Program-made: the position numbers and the translations under genes
Shown here: in pieces, positions 33,501-43,100 of the stretch
Position numbering within the stretch: position 1 is the first letter of the stretch
How the letters are laid out: every line of letters starts with the position of its first letter
Source of the DNA: Syncephalis plumigaleata
Lineage: Eukaryota; Zoopagomycota; Zoopagomycetes; Zoopagales; Piptocephalidaceae
Direction: 5' to 3'
Length of the DNA stretch: 45,696 bases
NCBI GenBank assembly: GCA_025201365.1
Contig: JAIXMF010000074.1
Coordinates: forward strand, 1 to 45,696
Notes under the pieces: model-generated
The model's database searches: none
What the model saw: the letters and a program-made list of their open reading frames with translations, nothing else
What the model was told of the DNA's origin: nothing

Positions 33501-36155
33501 GTAGGTTGATGTCACGATTACAATCTATGGTATACTAATCGGAATACGATATGTGATTGTATTATTGCTATTATAGAAAGTAAGCTGATATCCGAATGAT
33601 GAAGCATCATGCACTCATTACAATGGGACATACAATCCACGTATAATCATACAAAGAAAGCAGTAAGTTTTATCGTTTGATTTGGTCAAGCATCGTGTGA
33701 AGCTAATTCACTGTTGTATGGCCTAGTTGAAAGAAGCGAATCAACGTGTAAGTTGATGTCACCAGTACAATCTACCGTATACTAATCGGAATGTGACAAA
33801 TGTTTAACATATGACTGCATGATAGCTTGTAAGTTAAACGTGTCAGCTTGTAGACATGAAGCATTAATCATAGTGTGACATACAACTCCCATATAATCAT
33901 GGATACTAGGATGTAAGCTAGCATTGTTAGCATTGATACGTCGATCTAATTGCAATGTGGTAAACAACTCGCGTGTGATTACATATAACAGCTTGTAAGT
34001 GGGCATTGTAATCACGATATGCGGTGTACTGATTGCATTATGACACATGATTCACGTATGGTTGTATGCGGTAGTTTGTAAGTTTATTATTCTTGTTACG
34101 ACATACGAGACATTAATTGGAATGGGACATACAATCCACGTATGATTATGCACATCAGGGAGTAAGTCAGCATTCATGTTGTAATACGATATTGATAGCT
34201 GATAGTAATTTGGCATACCATTGATGTGTGTGTATGTGTGTGAATAATAGACCGTAAGCTAGCATTCTAATGGCAATTTGACGATGGACTAATAATCGTA
34301 ATGACGTGGTGTACACTCACAAATGATCATGAATGATAGATGGTAAGAAAGTCTACCTATTCATTCGAATAGTATAGTCGCTAACAGCAGTATGACATCT
34401 CATTCGTATATGTTTACGTGTCATAGGCAGTAAGTGGGCATTCGAATGTTATCGTATGGTAGATTGATTGCAGTATGATGGTATACGATTCATGTATGGC
34501 CACATTCTATAGTTTGTAAGTGGGCATTTTGATTGTAATGTAACATACAACTCACCTATGATTATGCATGATAGACGGTAAGCAGGCATTCCTATCCCGA
34601 TATACGACATGCTAATGACAATGTATGGCACACGATCCATGCATGATCATGTATGATAGAAGAAGGTAGGCTAGCATTCTAGTGGCACGTATTTCCCACT
34701 AATTGCAATACGGGATACGATCCATGTCTATGTGATTGCGTATGATAGCAAGTAAGTTGACGTATTGTTGCCGTGTATGTCGTGCTAACAGCAACAACAT
34801 CATGTCATATGATTGACGTATAACTATTGAACAGAAGGTAAACTAGTATGCCGATCAGTATAGACGATGTGCTCATTGTAATGCGAACACGATTCATGTA
34901 CACTTCCATACGATAGGATGTAAGTCGATAGTACTGTTACATTCTATGGTGCACTAATCACGAGACAACATACGAATCACATTTGATTACGTAGAATAAA
35001 GGGCAAGTGAGCATTTCAATGGCAATTTGCAATACGCTAATTACATTGCAACATTCAATTCCCGTATGATTGTGAATGACAGGAGGCAAGTTGGCATTTC
35101 TAATGACAATCTATGACGTGCTAATTGCAATGTACGCCATATGGATTGTGTATACTCACGTATAATAGCATGTGAGTGAGCACTTTTACTTGCAATATGT
35201 GACATGTTAATAACGATATGTGGCATACGATTCACGTATTACCGGATTAACAGAAGGCAAGCCAGTGATTCGATCGTGATATGTCGTGTGCTAATGGCAA
35301 TACGACATGCAATCCATGCATAATCACATACAATAGGAGGCAAGTCAATGGATTGATGACAAGCTATGCTATGCTAAATGCAATACGAGTTGACTAATAT
35401 ACGATAATGGGCAATAGAAAGTAAGCTATCATCTCGACTACGATGAATGATTCATTGATAGCAACATGTAACATGGCTCATTCACAATGGCACAACATAG
35501 GATGTAAGTCAATAGATGGCATAGTCACGATGCATGATGTACGACTAATCGATGTGCGATACGCAATCCAATACAATCATATCGAATAGCAAGTAAGCTA
35601 GTATTTCCGATGACAGTGTATGATCACTCAACCATAATGTGCTACTCGATCCATGTGGATTGTAAATAATAATAATAATAATAATAGGAAGTAAGTAGGC
35701 ATGCCAATCAATGTATACGCATTACTCATTGTAATGTGGCATGTTCTTCACGTATGCTGACATACATCAGATTGTAAGCCATCTTTCCGATTATCATAGA
35801 CTATACACTGATTACAATCAATGTAAAATACAATATGTGTATGATTGTATGATAGCTTGTAAGTGGGCAGTATGACGATAACAAATACCGCATTAATTGT
35901 AATGGAATACACGTCAATTGTTAAGACATCTTGAGGAATGGTAAGGCAATAATCCACAATGATCATACCCATACTAATGCATTATGATTACAGAGCAAGA
36001 CGAGGACATCATCAAGTAGATATTATAGGTATTCAAGTCAAGAATGGATTGGTGCAAGACCGTCATTTAGTGTCCATACCATTCAAGTCATTATTCCTTG
36101 GTACAACAACAACAAGTATATTTACAAGATTATCATTCAATCATTTATTGAATAA
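29825..36155 (+). CDS. Putative micro-exon gene: ~75 exons, most a single codon
   Basis: Exon 1 (29825-29900, ATG in context ATCAACATGG) reads MELSDNNNNSQPIVNATTSV then SSNST and ends in phase 1. Exons 2-4 (ATG 29991, CTG 30064, AAGCAGCC 30145-30152) give D-A-E-A-A and return to phase 0. From 30214 to 35858 come 3-nt exons, with a few of 6 nt and two of 21 nt, all keeping phase 0, without one stop. The product begins E, EH, W, I, Y, D, Y, I, V, R, T and becomes K/E/Q-rich, including LKAENRR and LKEANQR. The terminal exon at 35994 is open in phase 0 for 53 codons to the TAA at 36153-36155, overlapped by AATAAA at 36151. An extra GAATG exon (35936-35940) would instead end the chain early. Three acceptors are non-canonical (before 32838, 33410 and 35000). 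Function unknown. Splicing is inferred only from sequence. Confidence 0.5.
29994..33332 (+). repeat. Intron-unit array, first half (exon table)
   Basis: Units run GTAAGY...YAG and are usually 76-84 nt. Exon start and bases: 30214 GAG, 30297 GAACAC, 30362 TGG, 30422 ATT, 30538 TAT, 30624 GAT, 30711 TAT, 30789 ATT, 30875 GTT, 30955 AGG, 31043 ACT, 31116 GAG, 31198 AAAGAT, 31293 ACG, 31359 GCC, 31446 ATG, 31529 ATG, 31612 CCT, 31692 CGAATA, 31778 ACT, 31861 TAT, 31944 GAT, 32027 AGA, 32110 TGG, 32192 GGT, 32275 TAT, 32358 GAT, 32439 GAG, 32513 TAT, 32595 TTG, 32677 GGA, 32756 CTT, 32838 AAA, 32921 GAG, 33004 ATA, 33087 AGA, 33171 AGG, 33254 GAA, 33330 GAG. Donors are GTAAGT/C in most; GTGAGT, GTAGGT, GTTAGT and GTAACT are variants; GC donors occur at 31119 and 31947. 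The introns resemble each other: GTAAGCTAGCATTCTAAT at the start, CTAATTGTAATG in the middle, then CATACGATTCACGTATG, then TGATTATGAATGATAG. Confidence 0.85.
30498..30527 (+). repeat. CA dinucleotide microsatellite inside an array intron
   Basis: Fifteen CA units lengthen this one intron to 113 nt (30425-30537), the longest clear unit of the array. Its splice sites (GTAAGT, GACAG) are intact. Confidence 0.9.
33257..33747 (+). repeat. ~245-bp tandem duplication of three units within the array
   Basis: 33257-33500 and 33501-33747 align throughout. Each half contains a 3-nt exon (GAG 33330 / AAA 33577), a 6-nt exon (GAAGAA 33410, preceded by GG instead of AG / AAAGCA 33657, preceded by AAAG) and a 21-nt exon (LKAENRR 33480-33500 / LKEANQR 33727-33747). 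The halves differ at several coding sites yet both 21-nt exons stay open in phase 0. Confidence 0.88.
33748..35993 (+). repeat. Intron-unit array, second half (exon table)
   Basis: Exon start and bases: 33826 CTT, 33910 GAT, 33992 CTT, 34075 TTT, 34159 GGA, 34251 ACC, 34340 ATG, 34427 GCA, 34513 TTT, 34575 ACG, 34660 AAGAAG, 34749 CAA, 34835 AAG, 34917 GAT, 35000 AGG (uncertain: the preceding bases are AA), 35083 GAG, 35169 CAT, 35254 AAG, 35337 GAG, 35418 AAA, 35501 GAT, 35590 CAA, 35688 GAA, 35771 ATT, 35856 CTT. GC donors cluster at 35003, 35086, 35257 and 35340. One unit (35593-35687) contains an AAT microsatellite. The last interval (35859-35993) has a GAATG candidate exon or is one 135-nt intron ending in GATTACAG with an ACTAATGC branch motif. 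Confidence 0.83.
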
Positions 36156-36299
36156 ATATGTCGTATTCTGACCATTATAATCAATAGACGATATGTGTTG
36201 TTAATATCACGTAGAAGTAATCAGTGTCATCTAAGAGCCTTTCCTAATGGAATGATGACGATTAATGGAAAATCGAATTGTGTTGGCCACTGTCTTTTT
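36156..36299. other. Short spacer between the array gene and the right inverted-repeat arm
   Basis: No gene seen. It ends in a run of nine T at 36294-36302 that abuts the arm boundary. Confidence 0.45.
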
Positions 36300-36456
36300 T
36301 TTACAGAATTCCTCCTTCTGCTTAAAGCAGTTAGCCTTTCGTTTTTACGAATAAATAGTAGTTATGATAATAAAGCTTACGTATTTAGATGTGAGTAGCG
36401 GTAACCATCACGGTTAAGTTGTTTCTTGTTGTCCTTGTCATCCTTTTCTTGAACGT

Positions 36457-36744
36457 TTACAAGTAATGGCACTTTGATGTAATTGTGTTGGAACACCGTT
36501 TCCATTGCAAAGACAGAATAATCTGAATAAAGGTCAGACATGCTGCCATATCCCAATTCCATACACGATACTCGAATCCTTTACCATTCATGTCATCTTT
36601 ACAACTCTGATGTGTGCATCTAATAGAATAATAAATTAGTATATTGTTATAGATTATACTCATATTAAGAAGGCATGACAAGTGACAGTAGGATATCTCG
36701 TCAATTAGAAAGACTTGAACACCATGCTTCATTATTATCCACAC
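36457..36744 (-). pseudogene. Divergent small ORF, frameshifted copy
   Basis: Counterpart of 27046-27378. The shared part, MWIIMKHGVQVFLIDE to NWDMAACLTFIQII, is intact, including the intron-like GTATAA...ATACTAATTT...ATTAG. Two bases present in the other copy (TCTCAGTC versus TCTGTC) are missing, so the C-terminus is out of frame. Confidence 0.4.
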
Positions 36745-36831
36745 TTGTGTATGATTTATTTGTGTATTCTTGATTAAAATAACGTCATCATATTTCTCTA
36801 TCCCTTACCGCCTTTCTTATTCCATTCCACT

Positions 36832-38481
36832 ATGTCTACTACTACTACTACTACTACTACTACTATTACTACTACTGAAATATCGAGTAATTCCAACTCG
36901 TCTTGTAGATTACTAGTTTGTCTGAATAGTCTTCCATCTCATGACCAGCGTGTCTTTCGTAGTCTACTTGGCCATACCGAATTATTGCGTTTATCAGCAT
37001 GTTGTCGCACGTTAAGAAGCAGTATTCGAAATGACCAAATATTATGGCAAGAACGCTACCATAGGGATTTCCTATCGGGAGCCTATTACGCTAAAGAAAT
37101 GGATTTCGTATTATGGTGTATACGCACGGATGTCAACAATCCATGTACATCGGATAAACGAGCCGATCTACTAGAGAATGTGGACTGGTACAACACATAT
37201 CGTCGACGAGTGAGCACCGAGAATAATTGGCGATATGGGCGATGCAATATCACAAATATCGATATGGAACAGGACGAGGATGGGATAGACTATCGCGAAG
37301 GTGTTAATAATAATCGTATAATTATAACGCAGCAAGATCGCTCAGACAAAATGTCAGGTCATAATTATACTTTAAAATATTTGCCACACTCAAATCTTAG
37401 ATCAAGCAATAACATTGTGTATAGCAGTACATTTTCCACATCGCCAAACGTTCTTTCTTTGGGTAGCATTAATGAAGTTCGGCATAGTTATGTCCTGGGT
37501 GACCATTATATAGCCACATCTCCTTATGTGATTGAAAGCGATACCAATTATAATATAAAAATACTATCTCGCAAACATGGTGGTGTTATCATTGCATTCG
37601 ACGTTTCAGTACAATATCAAGTGAAGGCAATCGAGGGGAAATGGGTACTATTAGTGCATGAATCATACGAGTCATCCGATGATTTGCCAATTTGTATATG
37701 TAGTAAGTATACAACAATGCAATATAGTTAGTACTAATAATCAATATATTTAGACGATATAATGGTATTCGATATAGATAATAGTATCATGTGTTCAGGA
37801 AACATTGATGGTAGATGGAATGCGACATGTTTCTATAAAACAACCAATAATACAGCAATAGTATACACGGTAAGAATAGTCCACGATGATGACACAGATC
37901 GTATTGAATGGGCATTATACCAGTTCTCGAGCAATAATCCTGTTGTACAATTGCGAAGTGGCTGGTTTCATCTACCTGAGAAGATGCCGACGGCATGGCC
38001 AATTCCGTATAATTCATATGATTCGCATATGATAATTGAATTTGGTGGTCATCCTGATTATAACCCATACATAATGCATAGCGTAGCATCCAATGGTCAA
38101 AGCCATACTCCACGTAATAGTTATATTATGACAGACCAGCATATACTTGCTCCATTGTTAAGAGCTGGATGCAGATATTCGATGTTTGATTCCAAACCGA
38201 CAAAAGTATGGACAGACTTATCCTACAATGACGATCAAGTATTGCATTTACCGGGTACGATTTTCACTAGAAATCTTATTGGAGATCTCTATGTTTTTAT
38301 TACAAAAGAGCGTAATCATGTATACAATCGATTGCTTGTAGACATCAATACAAATGAAATGATACGTAAATTGGAAGCACCTATCGCTGGTGGGCATTTG
38401 AAAATTGACACAATGCTTGGTATGATAAGTAGTTCCTATGACGGCGATGTGTACACAATACAAGAGTATTGTGAACTATAA
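36832..38481 (+). CDS. F-box-like protein, paralogue B (two exons)
   Basis: Exons 36832-37702 and 37754-38481, with a 51-nt intron identical in position and phase to paralogue C; 532 codons. The Thr run is short here (~14 residues with one Ile). F-box-like block: LNSLPSHDQRVFRSLLGHTE, LLRLSACCRTLRSSI, NDQILWQERYHRDF. The second exon (MVFDIDNSIMC...) differs from paralogue C by about ten residues in 239 with no stops, so both copies look maintained. No regulatory site identified. Confidence 0.67.
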
Positions 38482-38659
38482 CAAGTATCAATAAACCATA
38501 CTATATTGCTATTGATCACATTAGAGCGAGTAATATGTTTCTGTTGACTAATAATGTCGACTCATACAATCAATTGTAATTACGATTCAACTTGTTTAAC
38601 GAACACTTTAATGACATTTTATTGTGTATTCAATCATTAGTCAAGTAGAATAGTTTACT

Positions 38660-39532
38660 CTACGATAATTCATGACGCTTCATACGAGCTTCAATCACCA
38701 TTCGTACAAAGTAATGATGCCAGCGATTATCACCGGTCAGTTCCGGGTGGAAGGCACAAGCGAGTATATCATGATAGCGTACGGCTACAACTTCTGCCGG
38801 TTTACCGGGTACACGCTCCACTCGTGTTAATACTTGAACATCCTCGCCGACTGCTTCTACCACGGGGGCACGAATAAATAATGCAGGGAATCCTTTAGCT
38901 TCGTCGGCGGTAGAACCTGTTGCACAGAGTACGGCCTTTGGTTCCGAGAGAGTAGCCTCGAAACTCTCCACTTGTGATCCAAAACGATTACGATACACGG
39001 TAATGGGGAGTGCTCCCAGTAAAGCTTGTCCATCCTGCTTCTGATTATGCGCCTCCGATGACAATAGAATCATACCGGCACATGTACCCTAAGCAAATAA
39101 AAAACATATATAGGATGATGATTACTATGACTTTGATGCTACCGTTTAACATTGAGATGATAGGTCATGGATGCTTACCCAAACAGGACGGTTTCGTACT
39201 AGTTCCTGTAGCGCGGACCAGGCACCACTACGCTGCGCAACAATGGACATGGTAGTGCTTTCGCCACCAGGAATAATAAGTCCATCAAGACGTGGATCTT
39301 CAATATCTGCCTTGCTACGCACTTCGACTGCCTCGATATCCGGTCGTACCTGCCGTAGCATCACTAAATGTTCGTGAAAACCACCCTGTATCGCTACAAA
39401 GCAAAATGACAATATCACATTAGTGGATGCTATCTATAGAGTGAGTATGACTCGTTTACCAAGTACACCAATACGTAGTGCAGGTGTAAACTCGCTTGTG
39501 GATGTTGTACTAGTGCTGATAGCGTTCGTCAT
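38660..39532 (-). CDS. PDX2: Pyridoxal 5'-phosphate synthase glutaminase subunit (PdxT/Pdx2/Sno)
   Basis: Three exons, 39532-39460, 39393-39179 and 39088-38660, all in phase (239 codons including the stop). Class-I glutamine amidotransferase of the SNO/PdxT family: GVLAIQGGFHEHLVML (N-terminal strand and family motif), LIIPGGESTTMS (oxyanion region), GTCAGMILLS with the nucleophilic cysteine, and FHPELTGDNRWH with the catalytic His-Glu. The known role is to hydrolyse glutamine and channel ammonia to the Pdx1/Snz synthase subunit for vitamin B6 synthesis. No Pdx1/SNZ gene is in the window. In many fungi SNO and SNZ are divergent neighbours; here the upstream neighbour is MED13. Confidence 0.94.
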
Positions 39533-40173
39533 AGTAAGTTATAGTTAAATGAAATAAAGAGAGAAAAGTAAGGAAAAAATCAATGTCATCCGCTGAATAA
39601 ATTAGATCATCATCATATGATCAGGGAAAGCGTGAGTACTTTTCATTCTCATTCAAGTGATAAGGAATAGACGAGATAGTGTATAATTAGGTAGTATATC
39701 TACATGTATGTATTTAACATTCTTATATAATGCTTATTCAATCGCTAACTGACATAGAAGACTAGTTATCAATAATACGCTCGCTTAATAATGGTCAATG
39801 TAGATGATCCTATGCGTGCACACTACATCAGAATGAACTAAACTGGGTGACCTCAGTATCTTTCTGATTTCTCTCATTAATCATCACACTAGTCTGCCCG
39901 TGTCTATTCTATCCATCCAATACAACAGCAGCAACAACAACCATTACACACCACGATTGTCACATTCCTTACATACACTACTACACACTTTTGCTTTACT
40001 TTTATCGGCGTGTGAACGCGTCGTCTCCATTCCATCGTCTACCACCTTACTTTGACGAAAAGTGAGCTTGCGTCTGTTGGTTACAACATAGCTTTTTGTG
40101 TTTTGTTTTGTTTTGTTGTTTGTTTAGTGTCTACAAGAGTGATTACGCGGATTCTTGCTGAAACCATAAGAAT
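39533..40173. promoter_or_regulatory. Divergent intergenic region between PDX2 and MED13
   Basis: 641 bp between two divergent start codons. Seen: a T/TG-rich run (40090-40127) ending in a TTTAG acceptor-like site at 40123-40127, which may close a 5'-UTR intron of MED13, and CAG/CAA-rich sequence at 39924-39945. No factor site can be assigned. Confidence 0.45.
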
Positions 40174-43100
40174 ATGCGGCTTACAGATGCCGCTCTTACG
40201 AATGCTGTGGCCATCGTATCCTTTATGTGCTGTTCCTAGACTAATATTGTTACGCGTAGGATGTTATAACCACTTGACCCTAGTTGCTGTTCCCTTCTTT
40301 CTTTCGTTTAGTCAGGATTGGCTCAGGTTAAATGGCGATGTATTATAACGCGACCAGAATCACCACCGTCGTCCGTACAGTCCGACTGCCCTGTAGACGA
40401 TCCTCTACTCGCCACCTATCGACAACTATTGGCTAGTGGTGTGGCATGCCATTGGCGCATCGTTAAGCGTAATACTACTACTAGTAGCAGTATTCCTAAG
40501 ACATTAAATGATAATACGATAGAAGCAACGGATTCTACAGCAGATATGATGGCGGTTGACTATGATGCTCATGATGATGCTACTAATAATAACAATGATG
40601 AGCCTACCAATACAGCATCAATGACTACACCTATGGAAGATATAGCGATACTACAGCATGAACTATGGCTATTCTGGTGGGGACAGGAGGAACCGGCATT
40701 ATCGATAGATGTTGAACAAACTGGTATGCTTTATTACAATTACGACTATTACATTCAACTCGTCTAATTATACTTGATTAGAATCACGTTTAGGCAGTTT
40801 CTCTTGGGATGCAATCAGTTCATCGACTGGTGCTGCATCACGTCTTCCAATCCATTTGGCGGTCACCCTACCAGAAGAGTGTGATTTATTTCTGGAAGCA
40901 TTAAGGAATCTATGTACTCGGTAAGTGTATTCTATGCACTAGTCTTATCATCATAAGCTTACTCATATATTATCTATATATGATTAGAGGACTTGCCCAT
41001 CAGCATATAATATCATTAGGAAATCTGTTTATCTTTGACGGATTAAATCATCATCGCTCATCAACAATATCGGATAATAGGTAATTATTGCAACTATAGT
41101 ATGCTATACAATGTAGATATGTAGAATATTAATAGATACAATCACATATATAATTAGACTTGATGGATTTCGATTACATATTCAGATTACCGCATCCAAT
41201 GTTCTATTATTACCAGAACGCTGTCAACTACCAATACGTCGTTTAACAGCAGATGATCTTCATTATACAGAAGCTGAATCACATCTATATTTACCAGGTA
41301 ATTGACGACTATTACTCCCATCTCTACTCTATACTAAATGATATTGATTTATAGTCAAATTGTCACCATTCGGTATCAATGGACAACTACTAAAGCATCA
41401 TGAAGTATATCGACCAATATGTGATACATTGGCAGAGCAACAACTCGATCGATGGTCAACACTACACGCTATACCATTGGATGTGTTAAGAGCACCGATG
41501 ACATCAAATCTACCTCTATTTGTAATGATACGTATAGGCAACATGGTACTATCCTATCCAACTGCACTTGTATTCCCATTGATTGATACAAATGATTCAG
41601 CATTATCTAGTTCAAATGACACACCACATTTATCATCAGTATTACGTGTATCAATACGTGATCCAGTCAAAATGAATGCATGGTCATACGTGGATCATTG
41701 TAACAATCTTGCTTCAGCAGTACTCGCTCAATGTGCTGCACATGAACCAACATCATTGGGTGAATCACCTAATAACAGCGAATGGAAGCCAGTAATTATC
41801 GATTCAGCATCCAATATTGATGCGACAAAGCAGTCAAATGTAGCAAACAAATCAGTGAATGAAGATGAGATAATGACACAGTTATGTGATATATTCCAAA
41901 CAGCGTAAGTGAATGTATATGTATACTTGTACTACTACATACTAATAATACTATTGTGCTTATTCTAGTCCACCTTCCAATAATGAATCAGTAACAGCAG
42001 TAGCCAGTAGTAATCTAGGCGGGTCAATCACCACACCAAATGATACTGGTGTAGGCACACCTGCACCCACACTTAATACACTTGGCAGTAATATATCAAG
42101 TAATGTCAATGATGAGAGTAGGAGAACAAGTGGATTATCTGCACTAGATGGTTTAAATGATTTCTACAACTTTGTCGATGATCCTGACACAGAAATGGTG
42201 ACAGAAGATGATTTCAACTTCTTCGATGATGTAAGATGAATTAGCATGCATCTAGTATTAACATCATATAATCTAATTAGTATTTGTATTGATAGGATTC
42301 AACTAATATCAGATCTATGGAGACATCTCATGCATCTGACATCAAGAACACTACAGCAATGAATGACATGCTCACTAATAGTCTATTGACTTCTATGGCC
42401 ACTACCACTGCCAGCATTAATGCAGCTACTGCAACATCATTATCCAATGTTGATTTGTCATTAGCCACATCGACCATCATTAATGATGCAGCTCATTCAT
42501 CTATTATAGCAGATATGGAAAATGACAACATAGACCATATGAATCTACCTGGATCCAATCTAACTGCTGTGGATACAACAACGTCACACATTGATAGTGC
42601 CAATGCATTGTTGACACCAAAGGATACACATCACTCGGATGGGGTAGTGAGTCCGGCATTTGCAACCACTGCAACTACAACTGCTACTACAGCTATTACT
42701 ACTACTACTATTAGTACTGTATGTGATGATATGAATGGCACAGATTCTACTAGTCATCAGCTGGCTTCACCATTATCCTTATCCGAATTACGAACAGCAT
42801 TGATTCCAGTGGAATTTGCACCATTAGTAGATGATACAACCATAGCACTAGATGCAAAGTATCGTCATGGTGGTCGCTATGCATATATGGCACAGAATAC
42901 ACCACCTAACACAGATATACCACATACAACGAGTAGTCCAGATGATAAAATGCCTTACACGGTAGATTATCAACCTAGGAATTCATTGAAATCAACAATC
43001 GATTCAGCATTAATGAAATTGAAAGGACCCTCCGAATTGCCAACTAAACACAAAACAAATAGCATGATTGTAGATGTCAAATTAGAGAACAAACAAGCAA

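Larger units (their letters stand above)
36300..38555 (+). repeat. Right arm of the F-box inverted duplication
   Basis: Reverse complement of 25145-27484. The inner boundary is 'tacagaattcctccttctgc' (36302); the outer boundary is after 'tctgttgactaataatg' (about 38555). It contains F-box paralogue B and the broken copy of the divergent small ORF. Confidence 0.88.

Noticed and set aside
29994-35993. Array taken as a CRISPR or simple minisatellite
   Set aside because: The repeated part (~80 nt) is far longer than the variable part (3 nt) and is itself quite diverged, which does not fit CRISPR. A plain minisatellite would not explain why AG and GT(AAG) stay fixed around a variable, phase-keeping, stop-free triplet. 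The minisatellite option remains the main fallback, but it is less likely.
40052-40348. 98-codon frame at the start of MED13
   Set aside because: It reads through the MED13 first intron in the wrong phase; the spliced reading from 40174 gives the Med13 N-terminal block.
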